Below are positions 9,555 to 17,800 of a stretch of 42,068 bases of DNA, piece after piece. The stretch's first letter is position 1, and each line of letters begins with the position of its first letter. This DNA comes from an uncultured Oscillospiraceae bacterium (GTDB lineage: Bacteria > Bacillota_A > Clostridia > Oscillospirales > Oscillospiraceae): positions 1 through 42,068 of the forward strand of contig CANRKN010000005.1 of assembly GCA_947631215.1 (NCBI GenBank). Reading direction: 5' to 3'. The translations under genes were made by a program, and so were the position numbers. The notes under the pieces are model-generated. The model saw only the letters and a list, made by a program, of their open reading frames with translations. It was not told the DNA's origin and ran no database searches.

Positions 9555-9583
9555 ACTATATCATAGTTCGGAACGTATGTCAA
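9555..9583 (-). promoter_or_regulatory. SigmaA promoter of the leu operon
   Basis: On the minus strand TTGACA (9583-9578) and TATAGT (9560-9555) have a 17-base spacer, a near-consensus promoter. About 250 bases of untranslated leader separate it from leuA. Confidence 0.9.
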
Positions 9584-9590
9584 ACTTGTT

Positions 9591-9650
9591 TTACGCGATT
9601 TTGTTGATAAGGCCCCATTCGATCCCGCCGGGCAGAACGCGATATATCAT
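9591..9650 (-). CDS. 19-codon ORF just upstream of the leu promoter
   Basis: ATG at 9650, preceded by GGGAGGCACTT, encodes MIYRVLPGGIEWGLINKIA and stops at 9591, eight bases before the leu promoter -35. The strong ribosome-binding site is the only positive evidence. It follows the small membrane-type frame ending at 9661 by ten bases, so the two may be remnants of one small operon. No function recognised. Confidence 0.3.
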   Translation of the reverse strand: MIYRVLPGGIEWGLINKIA

Positions 9651-9660
9651 AAGTGCCTCC

Positions 9661-9819
9661 CTATTCCGCTGTGATGGTGACGGTCACGCCGCCATTCAAA
9701 AAAGCGCGCATCCCATCCGCGTCCCGGTCCGTGATATGCCCCAGGCGGGTGTAGGCCCAGAAAGCTGTCAGCGTCATCAGCAGCGCCAGCACAGCCGACA
9801 GCAAAATATGTTATTTCAC
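9661..9819 (-). pseudogene. Small single-TM protein with an early in-frame stop
   Basis: A GTG at 9819 with GGAGGG six bases upstream is followed by one Lys codon and then TAA. The same frame continues for 49 codons as HILLSAVLALLMTLTAFW and onward, a convincing N-terminal membrane segment, then a short soluble tail and TAG at 9661. The reading suggests a small exported or membrane-anchored protein killed at codon 3. An internal TTG restart is possible but lacks its own ribosome-binding site. The rest of the interval up to 9975 shows no gene. Confidence 0.35.
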
Positions 9820-9975
9820 ATGCATCCCTCCGTCGTCTGCCTCCATTATATCGCAGGGAAACGGAGTCTTGTCAATGCAGAGGGACACGAAACACCGGTC
9901 CGATACATAGCAGTGCTGGTCATTTAGGCAAAAAAGCCCCGGGATCGCGTTTTGGAGAACATGACACGCAGGCAA

Positions 9976-10011
9976 ATGGCACCCCATGACCAAATGGTCA
10001 CAGGGTGCCAT
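9976..10011. terminator. Strong hairpin at the end of the secretion operon
   Basis: A nearly perfect inverted repeat with about 17 paired bases spans 9976-10011, 62 bases after the last WXG100 gene. The minus-strand T-run is weak (TTTG), so it may act as a 3' stabiliser as much as a terminator. Confidence 0.55.
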
Positions 10012-10073
10012 GCGCTTTTGTTCATGTTCTGGCTCTGCCGCAAAACTCGTCTTTTGCGGAAAGTCCATACAAT

Positions 10074-10364
10074 TTACTTGCCGGCAAGCTGATGATCCAC
10101 ATCCGTGATCGCCTGAACGCACTGCTCCATGTACTGTTTGAGCTGATCGACCATATCAGGGATCTGAACAGAAAGGAACTTCTGATAGCTGTCCAGATAT
10201 GTCATCTCAGTCTTATCGTGTGCTTCGCCCTGCCAATACGTCGGCAGATCCTTCAGTATGGAGTTGTCGATCCTCTTTGCCGTCTCTTTGAGTTCCTCGA
10301 TCTCGCCCTTAACCGCAGCGACGACCCCGTCTGCTCCCGCTTTGTCCAGAAATAGATTCGCCAT
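10074..10364 (-). CDS. WXG100-family secreted protein (distal copy)
   Basis: A 96-residue protein with the exact length and pattern of EsxA-type proteins: two amphipathic helices around a turn carrying W44-Q45-G46 (TYWQGEAHD). In this family such proteins form helical hairpin dimers exported by EssC. No YxxxD/E export motif is seen at its C-terminus, so it may depend on a partner. AAGGAG precedes the start. A small CCCGAAAGGG stem-loop and AT-rich bases lie in the 52-base gap upstream, so it might have its own promoter. Last gene of the T7SS block. Confidence 0.85.
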   Translation of the reverse strand: MANLFLDKAGADGVVAAVKGEIEELKETAKRIDNSILKDLPTYWQGEAHDKTEMTYLDSYQKFLSVQIPDMVDQLKQYMEQCVQAITDVDHQLAGK

Positions 10365-10416
10365 TTTTGTTTCTCCTTATCAATAATTTATTTTACCCTT
10401 TCGGGCAATTGACGAT

Positions 10417-10788
10417 TTAAACAGTCCCATCCAGGGCATTTATGCGCTCTTCCAATCCTGAAAAGGTCTCTATCAGCTCATCCAAGATGTCTGAAAAGAC
10501 TTTTAAGGTGCTTTCATACTTCTCTACCGAAGTGACCCAGCTATTGTCCATTTCCTGAAAAAACACTTCTCCTGCCGGCGTCTTCCACGAACTGCGCAGC
10601 TCTTCAATAGACTGCATCGTATCGCTCCTGGCCTTTTGCAGTTTTATTATAGTATTCTCCGTTTCTGTTTTTATCTTTCGGAAGGAATCCACGTCAAAGG
10701 AGAGCTCTCTGCCCCGGTTTTCCGGGAGCACCAAGTCGTAGACCAGCTTGAGCGCCTTGAAGGACCCAAGCATCATAGAAATCAACAT
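10417..10788 (-). CDS. WXG100-like helical protein
   Basis: 123 residues, mostly helical, with SSWKTPAGEVFFQ around W68. This has the layout of a WXG turn between two helices, but the Gly is displaced (WKTPAG) and there is an extra N-terminal hydrophobic helix of about 25 residues. It lies between the TPR gene and the distal WXG100 gene. Inferred to be a secreted partner or chaperone of the type VII system. GGGGGTG precedes the ATG. Family assignment rests on pattern and context, not on a strict motif. Confidence 0.6.
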   Translation of the reverse strand: MLISMMLGSFKALKLVYDLVLPENRGRELSFDVDSFRKIKTETENTIIKLQKARSDTMQSIEELRSSWKTPAGEVFFQEMDNSWVTSVEKYESTLKVFSDILDELIETFSGLEERINALDGTV

Positions 10789-10806
10789 CGTCTGTCACCC
10801 CCGCTT

Positions 10807-12102
10807 TCAATCCGGTATATCAGGATTGATCGCCCGGGCCGCCGCCAGCTCCTCGGCCGCCTTCTTCTCGTCTCCCATCTGCTTGTAGATCAGGTGGCGG
10901 TAAGCGTGCCCATCCGCACTGTCGGGAGAGATATTCTGAAGGTAATCCGCCAGCTGGAACGCCTGGTCATACTCTCCCAGATTGCAATGGGTCAGCAGCC
11001 GGAGCATATATATCTCCGTCAGCCCCGGGTTCTGGATAGTTAGATCGCGCAGCTCCTTCGTCAGACTGCGGAATTCTGCCTTTGCCTGTTCCTCCTTGCC
11101 GAGCTCCCGCAGCGACATGGCCCGGTAGAACTTCGCGGAGGCGACCAGCGACGGCGCGGGGTTCTTGGATGCGACCACCCGGTCCGCCGTGACGACGATC
11201 TTGTTATGATCCAGTGTTTGTATATACGCGCTCAGAAGCAGGTATAAAAGCTCCGAGTCGTCCGGGTCCTCCTCCAGCGCCCACTCCAGGGAGCTTACCA
11301 TCTCCTGGTTCTTTCCTTCTGTGAGGTACATGCGCGCTTCTTCCATGCCCAGGGTCTTTCTCCGCCCCGTGTCCAGTCCTTTTTCTTTCAGCTCGCCGAT
11401 AAGTGCTTTCACCTGTTCATTCCGGCCAGCCTCAGAGCAGATATACAGTTCCACCATTTTGATCTGCGGATCGTCCGGGAAACGTTCCTTGGCAGGCTGC
11501 AGCTTTTGCAGCGCCTCGTCGTACTTTTCCTGCGCACACAGCAGCCTTGACTGCAGATCGTAGGCGTCCAGGGCGTCAGGCAGAAGTTCAAGGAACTGGT
11601 CGAGCGTCTCCTGCGCATCGTCGAACTTGCCCGCATCGATCAAAACGACCGTTTTCCTCCGCCAGATATCTCCCCGCAGCGGCTCAAGCTTCAGCGCCCG
11701 ATTGAGGCAGCGAAGCACCTGCTCGGTATCATTCACCCGGCCGAATATTTCCGCCATGATGAGATACATGTCCACCGACTTATAGCCGGCAGCCTCGGTC
11801 TTGTTGTAATACTTGACCGCCCGGCGAAAATCGTCCTGGAGATAGTAGACATTGCCGATGCTGAACAGCGCCTCGCCCGCGTCAGGTTTTACTGCCAGCG
11901 CGTTCGTGAAGGCCATGATCGCGTCATCCATCTCCCCAAGATTCACGCAGGCATTGCCCAAATGGATGAACGCGTCATAGTTCGTGGGATCGGCCTGCAA
12001 TGCTTTCCCGAATGTCTCCTTTGCCGCCCCGTAGTTTTCTTCTCTCATCAGCCCTATGCCCATATTGATGAGATCCAGCGCTTTTTCATTTTGCGTTGCC
12101 AT
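10807..12102 (-). CDS. TPR-repeat protein of the T7SS locus
   Basis: A 431-residue soluble protein built of tetratricopeptide repeats. The clearest are at residues ~6-110 (YGAAKETFGKALQADPTNYDAFIHLGNACVNLGEMDDAI and the two following units), and degenerate repeats run to the end. No signal peptide or TM is visible. The start overlaps the end of the preceding two-TM gene by 17 bases, so they are co-translated. TPR proteins act as scaffolds or chaperones; here a cytoplasmic adaptor for substrates or the membrane complex is likely, by inference only. Confidence 0.8.
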   Translation of the reverse strand: MATQNEKALDLINMGIGLMREENYGAAKETFGKALQADPTNYDAFIHLGNACVNLGEMDDAIMAFTNALAVKPDAGEALFSIGNVYYLQDDFRRAVKYYNKTEAAGYKSVDMYLIMAEIFGRVNDTEQVLRCLNRALKLEPLRGDIWRRKTVVLIDAGKFDDAQETLDQFLELLPDALDAYDLQSRLLCAQEKYDEALQKLQPAKERFPDDPQIKMVELYICSEAGRNEQVKALIGELKEKGLDTGRRKTLGMEEARMYLTEGKNQEMVSSLEWALEEDPDDSELLYLLLSAYIQTLDHNKIVVTADRVVASKNPAPSLVASAKFYRAMSLRELGKEEQAKAEFRSLTKELRDLTIQNPGLTEIYMLRLLTHCNLGEYDQAFQLADYLQNISPDSADGHAYRHLIYKQMGDEKKAAEELAAARAINPDIPD

Positions 12103-12688
12103 AATCGATCACCCCTGAATCATAAATCGTATTCAGCCCCTCGATGAGATGAGGCTCAAAATAGTCATACAGTATTATCCCGCCGTTGCGATCTGAGGTC
12201 GCTCTTTTTTTGTCTCCCCGATATACGCTGGTCTGTACCCTTCCCCGGATAAGAGCCCGCGGAGGCCCGTCGAACGACCGGATCTCAATAGGCCATATGC
12301 ACATCTCGCGTTTTTTCCCGGAAGCCGAATAGGAATAGATCAAGCTCCCATTGCCGGGTATCTCCACAGTTTCGTCCCGATTGTCCTGGGTAAAGCCGCC
12401 GGTGAAGAGAGTATTGAAGAATCGCAGCGCCCACTTTCCGAACCCAAACACCACGACCATCATCACACATTGGGCCGCCAGCGACGCCCACTGGTATCTC
12501 TGGAAGCTGACGCCCATCAACACCTTTCCTGCCCTGACGGCACAGAGCAGCGCCGGCAGCGCCCACTGCGCTATGCCAAAGATCTTTCTGAAAAGGGACT
12601 GTACGAAATAGCGGCTGTTCTGCTTCTTCGCCTGCCGGACGACGTCCTTCTTTCTGCCTTCGTCAACATGCAAGATCATATTCATCAT
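12086..12688 (-). CDS. Two-TM membrane protein with cytoplasmic C-terminal domain
   Basis: 200 residues. A basic N-terminus is followed by hydrophobic segments at about 39-60 and 67-92, then a soluble domain of about 105 residues with beta-type patterning. It resembles no EsaA, EssA or EssB feature I know. It sits 18 bases after the LXG-like gene, the position where an immunity protein is common in LXG operons, and overlaps the TPR gene. It could be immunity or a machine component. Two ATGs in a row allow a start at 12688 or 12685. Confidence 0.6.
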   Translation of the reverse strand: MMNMILHVDEGRKKDVVRQAKKQNSRYFVQSLFRKIFGIAQWALPALLCAVRAGKVLMGVSFQRYQWASLAAQCVMMVVVFGFGKWALRFFNTLFTGGFTQDNRDETVEIPGNGSLIYSYSASGKKREMCIWPIEIRSFDGPPRALIRGRVQTSVYRGDKKRATSDRNGGIILYDYFEPHLIEGLNTIYDSGVIDYGNAK

Positions 12689-12706
12689 ACCGCCTTGCCG
12701 CGCACC

Positions 12707-14071
12707 TCAACGGCCGCCCATGACCGGCGTCGGCAGGAGGCCCGAAAACGGATTGACAGTCTCTACTTTCTTCGGGAAGAAGATATCGCCCAGGGTCTTT
12801 CCGTTCTTTATGGTGTTCCAGATATCTCCAAGATAGCTGTCGATGAACGGGAACTTTCCTGCGATATCCATCGCCTTGTCGGCCGTATCATATACGGATA
12901 GGTCCCCGGTGCGCAGGTCGTTCACGCCTTTAAATATCTTCTCGATATTATCGACCGTTTTAGACCCGTCAAGCGCTATCTTCGGGAGCACGCCATAATC
13001 CTCATACTTATGGGATATGATCTTGTGGATGGGATTCCACCCCTTATCAACGTTATATCCGCCAGCCTCAAAGCCGCTGTCCCCCTTCTTTTTGTGCAAT
13101 ATGTTCTTGACGGCCTGACTAAAGTCGAAGTTGTTCGATTTGGTGCCATCCGGATTGACGACCAATCCGCCGGCAAAGAAGTTCTCAAAGGCTGTCAACG
13201 TCTTCGCCGTCATTTTATTGATCTTCTTCGCTTTGTCGTAGTTCTCGCCAAACTTCTCTATTGCGTTGTTCTCTTCACTGTCGCCATAATCATAGTGGGT
13301 GGTCTTATCCTTTACGCCCTCGATCTCACCGTAGTACCTCGCCGCAGTGATATTGCCTCCCTCGCTGAGATCCAGCGATTTAAAGTTTTCATCCAGCCTG
13401 ATTATTGAATCTGTCACCTGCTGCACTAAATAGATCGTTCCAGCTACGATCGCCACCACGCCGATGACCACGAGCCAAGCCGGACCGCCTACGAAGGCAA
13501 TGATCGCTGATGCCAAAACGCCCACCGCCAGCAGCGCATCCTTGACTGCATCAAATATGTTCAGCCAATATTTACCGTCCCCATATTTAAAGAAGTTGAT
13601 CACCTTACGGGAGATGGAGCCTATCCCATCCACGCCCTTGCGGATCGCCTCGGCCAACAGCTTTCCCAGGGGACCGGAGTTTTCAAGGCGGTTCACAAAA
13701 TTGACATACCCCTCATAAAGCCCGTCCTTGAGTTTCTGGAACAAGCTTCTCTCGCCAACATAGGACTCGACCGTCATCTGTATCCCGGAGGCAGCATTCT
13801 TGTCCTTTTCCTTGGCATAGGAACTCATGTTCTTCAGCTTCTCAGAAAAGTTCGAGTACTTATATGACGCGTCGCTGGCATCCTGCGCTTTTTTCCTGGC
13901 GATGCTGAGCGCGCTGCTCACATATCCTCTTGAATCACTGCCCGGCAGATCGGACAGGCTCTTTGTGACCGAATCCATGTCATCGGCATACGATCTCAGA
14001 TCCTTTGAGAGGGTCTTGGCCTCACCGGCCGCGTCCTCCAGCGCCTGGTATTTGATCGTGATCAAGCTCAT
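12707..14071 (-). CDS. LXG-like candidate T7SS cargo or toxin
   Basis: 454 residues. The first ~100 are an extended helical region resembling the LXG/WXG-type targeting domain of type VII polymorphic toxins. A 41-residue hydrophobic stretch (178-218) could be two membrane-crossing helices. The C-terminal ~230 residues are polar with no catalytic motif I recognise. It starts as ATGA overlapping the preceding small coiled-coil gene and lies next to a WXG100 gene, the standard layout of LXG operons (small helical partners, then cargo). The hydrophobic middle suggests membrane insertion or pore formation, as in some LXG toxins. Confidence 0.55.
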   Translation of the reverse strand: MSLITIKYQALEDAAGEAKTLSKDLRSYADDMDSVTKSLSDLPGSDSRGYVSSALSIARKKAQDASDASYKYSNFSEKLKNMSSYAKEKDKNAASGIQMTVESYVGERSLFQKLKDGLYEGYVNFVNRLENSGPLGKLLAEAIRKGVDGIGSISRKVINFFKYGDGKYWLNIFDAVKDALLAVGVLASAIIAFVGGPAWLVVIGVVAIVAGTIYLVQQVTDSIIRLDENFKSLDLSEGGNITAARYYGEIEGVKDKTTHYDYGDSEENNAIEKFGENYDKAKKINKMTAKTLTAFENFFAGGLVVNPDGTKSNNFDFSQAVKNILHKKKGDSGFEAGGYNVDKGWNPIHKIISHKYEDYGVLPKIALDGSKTVDNIEKIFKGVNDLRTGDLSVYDTADKAMDIAGKFPFIDSYLGDIWNTIKNGKTLGDIFFPKKVETVNPFSGLLPTPVMGGR

Positions 14072-14454
14072 GTCTTACCCTCCTCGGTCTTAAGGTTATT
14101 AAGATCGTATCTGGCGTCTGAAATAGAACTTGAAACGGAACTGATCTCCGTCGACAAACGGACGGATTCATCCCGAAGATTCTCTTTGTCCCCCGTCTTA
14201 TTCAGGCCAAACTTGTCCGACTGCTTCTCGTTCAGGTTGCTGACGGTCTTATCGATACCAGATGACCCCTTGATCGCGCTGCTCAGATCACTTGAAGTCT
14301 TTGATACGCTCTTGTCGATCTTTGAGAGGTCGGACGACAGATCGTCTATGGACCCGATCGCTTTGTCCACTTTCTTCTTTCTTGATGAAAGCGTATTCAG
14401 TCTGCCCGATAAGCTTGAGATCAGACTTGTCAGCCTTGCCTGTTCATCTGACAC
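14068..14454 (-). CDS. Small coiled-coil partner of the LXG-like protein (DUF5082/YwqH-like)
   Basis: 128 residues rich in Ser, Lys and Asp with heptad patterning. A start of the form LTSLISSLSGRLNTLSSRKK recalls the DUF5082 (YwqH) helical partners encoded before LXG toxins in Bacillus and Streptococcus, which help target cargo. The start codon is GTG, seven bases after AGGAGGGG; a nearby ATG is out of frame. Its stop overlaps the cargo ATG, so the two are made together. Family similarity is by eye. Confidence 0.55.
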   Translation of the reverse strand: MSDEQARLTSLISSLSGRLNTLSSRKKKVDKAIGSIDDLSSDLSKIDKSVSKTSSDLSSAIKGSSGIDKTVSNLNEKQSDKFGLNKTGDKENLRDESVRLSTEISSVSSSISDARYDLNNLKTEEGKT

Positions 14455-14469
14455 CTTAAGTCCCCTCCT

Positions 14470-14823
14470 TTACTTTAATACCGCGTTAAAACGGTCTGTA
14501 CTACTTTTGTCGACACTCCATACGCGCTCTGTTTTTCCGTCCTGCTCCTTTGCCGCCTGGGTATCGACTTCCATATAGGCAGTCGCGGTGTTTATCAGCG
14601 TCTCCGCGATGTCAAACAGGGATTGGCTCACATCGGTAAGCTGCTGCATGAGCATATGCGCCTTTTTGTCAAACATCGTGCGCGCTTCACCGCTCCAGTC
14701 AGTTGCAGTGTTTGTTATTGCCTTCTGAAATGTTCCGCGCATATCTTCAGTGGTTTTCGCGAGCTGCTGGATGTTCCCGATAACTCCATCCATTTTTGAT
14801 GTGTCCAGATAAAAGTTATCCAT
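14470..14823 (-). CDS. WXG100-family protein with YxxxD export motif
   Basis: 117 residues with W43-S44-G45 (TDWSGEAR) in the turn between two helices. Y83-M-E-V-D87 follows helix two, which matches the YxxxD/E type VII export signal. Its position directly after essC and before the LXG-like pair makes it the likely EsxA-type core substrate or the heterodimer partner of the cargo. AGGAGG lies 12 bases before the ATG, overlapping the essC stop region. Confidence 0.85.
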   Translation of the reverse strand: MDNFYLDTSKMDGVIGNIQQLAKTTEDMRGTFQKAITNTATDWSGEARTMFDKKAHMLMQQLTDVSQSLFDIAETLINTATAYMEVDTQAAKEQDGKTERVWSVDKSSTDRFNAVLK

Positions 14824-14830
14824 AACGACG

Positions 14831-17800
14831 TTATACCTCCTGTATCGTTTTTACCCGATATATATCTTCTCTGTTCAGAAAATACGCGTCATCCGGCGAG
14901 TTGAGCATCCCGACGCCTTTGACCGTCGAACCATATATATCAACGATCTTAAGCTCTTTGAGCGGACCAAAGCACAGTATCTTTTTGTCCTCCTTGACCT
15001 TCCGGAGGATCTGCGGCGAAAACGAATTCACGCTGGAATCATTGATATCCGTGACTAGGAACAGGACCTTCAGATTGGAGTACATCTTACAGATCTCTTC
15101 AAATTGGCTCTCATGTTCCCGGGACCCTGCCATGGCATCCAGCGCCTGTCTGTTATTGATGACCGCCACAAGCAGCGGCATCTTATACAACGCCTCGACG
15201 CCTTCGTCCTCCAGTTTTTCAAATCGGCTCTGCAGTTCTTCGTAGAGCGAGTCAATGATGCCCAACAGCCCGTCTGTACTGATCGTATAAGTATCCGTAT
15301 ACGGCAGATCCTTATATTTCTCCAGTTCTTTGCGGAAATTATCCACAACGTAGAGCTTTACTGGCCGCTGGAAGAGATTGATCCTGATGTCGCTCATCAA
15401 CGCATGCAGGAAGCCCGCGCGCGCTGCGGTATTTTTCCCCGCCAGCGCCAGGACCAACTGCTCGTAACAATTGAGCATTACGCAGTCGATGGTGCTGTAA
15501 TCCAGCGCTATTGCAATGTTTTCTGCCACATCGATGTTCGGATGGTTCTGCCGGATATAGCTCAGGCTGAGCGTTTTGGGAATGCTGGGGATCTGCTTGG
15601 CCCGCATACCGGCATACCTTTCATTCGTCGCCTTGACGAACGCCCGGACCGCATTGACCTTATCGATACCCTTCTCTCCGTCAAATACGATATAAGACTG
15701 GAACTCAAAAATAGCTTTGTCCTTCATGAACAGGGCTCTTCCCGGGACATTTTTGGGCTCCGTTCGGCAGCGGTCCAAAATCTCCGAATACTCGGCTCTG
15801 TCGTTACACGTCAGCGCGATGCGGCAGCCGATACTGGAAAGGTACCGAAAGCTGAGCCCGCTGGCCTGGGTGCTCGTCAGCACTGTGCAAATGCCGTAGG
15901 TCTGCCCTTCGCGTATAAGGTGCAGAAGATTTCCTTCATATTCCTCCGCATACAGTTCTTTGAATACGCTGAAATTGTCCAGCATGAACACGATGAACGG
16001 GAGATCCGTATAGCCCGCCTCCCGGTACAGATGGAACGAGCCCAGCCCGGAGTCAAGAAGCCGCTGCTTTCTTATTTCTATCTCCTCATCCAGCAGCTTG
16101 AGAAGATTTTTGAACCTTTCCTCATCCGATGCGGTCACGACGCCGCCCACATTGGCCAATTCCCCAAAATTGTTCAGAGACATCGCGCCAAAGTCGGCAA
16201 TGTAAATCGCCACCTCCTCCGGCGTATACGCCTCGGCCAGCTGACGGATCATAACCTGCAGCAAATTCGTCTTGCCCATCTGCGATGCACCGACTATCAG
16301 AACGTTGTTTTCGCCCAGACGGACAGAGGCAATGTCCTGATACTGATTGTCAGGATCGTCATAGATACCCAGCGGGATCTCAAAGGACGCCGTCTTTTCC
16401 ATGGGCGTATCCGGGCAGACGATGACATCCGACAGCGATTGGATGCAAATATCCGGCAGCTTCTCCAGCCCCGTCTGCTTGCAGTATCTGGCGATATGCT
16501 CTACGATATCATCCAGCTGCGTCGTTTTCTCCTCTGTATCCTTTTTCCTTTTCTGGGTATATACCAGCGTGCGCTCGCCTGAGGGCCGCACCTCATAGAT
16601 CGAGAACTCTCTTTCACCGCTTGTCACAACGCGGGCAGGCCCGCCGCTGTATGCGGACTGGAACAGCGACAGACTCTCATTCTCGCCCAGCATGAGGTAC
16701 GCCCGCCCCGCCTCGCGTATCTCCGCAGCCAAGGGGGATTTTATCATCTCATTGGAGTCCTGGGATGTAGCCACCTTCAGGCAGAGCTTGAAGCGGGAGT
16801 TGGACCAGATCTGATCGTCCACCTGTCCCGAAGGCTTCTGGGTCGCCAGGATCAGATGCACGCCAAGGCTTCGGCCGATACGGGCCGCGGAGATGAGCTC
16901 CTTCATAAAGTCCGGCTGCTGGGCCTTCAGCTCTGCAAATTCGTCCACGATCAGGATGAGGTGCGGCAGAGGCGTCGTCACCTCGCCGCTTTTGTATTTG
17001 CGGATATATTTATCGATATGGTTGACCTCAGCCTCCGCGAACAGGCGCTGACGCTTCTGCAGCTCCGCCCGGATGGATCGCAGGGAGCGGTCGATCTCCT
17101 TGCCGTCAATATTGGTGATGGCGCCCAGCAGGTGGGGCAGGTCCCGGAACTGGTTGACCATGCCGCCGCCCTTGAAGTCGATGATGACGAATCCCACCTC
17201 ATACGGATGGAACAGCGTACTCATGGACAGGATGTAAGTCTGCAGCAGCTCGGATTTGCCGGAGCCGGTCGTGCCCGCCACCAGTCCGTGGGGGCCGTCC
17301 GCCTTGTCGTGCAGGTCCAGCGACAGCGTCCCCTTTGTCGTCACGCCGATAGGCGCCGCCATCGACTTATAGACCTGCGACTGGGCCCATCTCTTCTCCA
17401 GGTCAAGGTCATCGGCAGCAAGGATATTCAGCATTCCAAACAGGGTTATGTTTTTCGTAAGAGTCCCTTCAAGGGAGATCTCCTCGCTGTATACCGGCGC
17501 CAGCAGGCCGGCTATTTTTTTCGCATCGCTGTCGCTGAGATGGGGGTAGGAAAACGCCACACCGCCGCCACTGTCTCCGACCGGCGTGAGGAGCCCCTGA
17601 CCACCGTCCTGCTCCGATATGATATAGCCGCAGCCCATAGGGATATCCGCAGCGGCGCTGCCGAAAAATACGAACACGACGCCCAGCTCCGCCGCCCTGT
17701 CCACGAACCGGGAGAGCGGATGGGTCCTGAACCCGCATTCGTCGTAAAAGAATACGACGATCCGGCGGGGGTCCTTTTTTCCCTGTGCCCTGGCGGTCAG

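Noticed and set aside
9880..9927. Similarity of a plus-strand frame end (YIAVLVI) to the end of the altered spore protein (YIAILVI)
   Set aside because: Only seven residues, in a frame with no ribosome-binding site here; probably coincidence, and nucleotide identity is limited.
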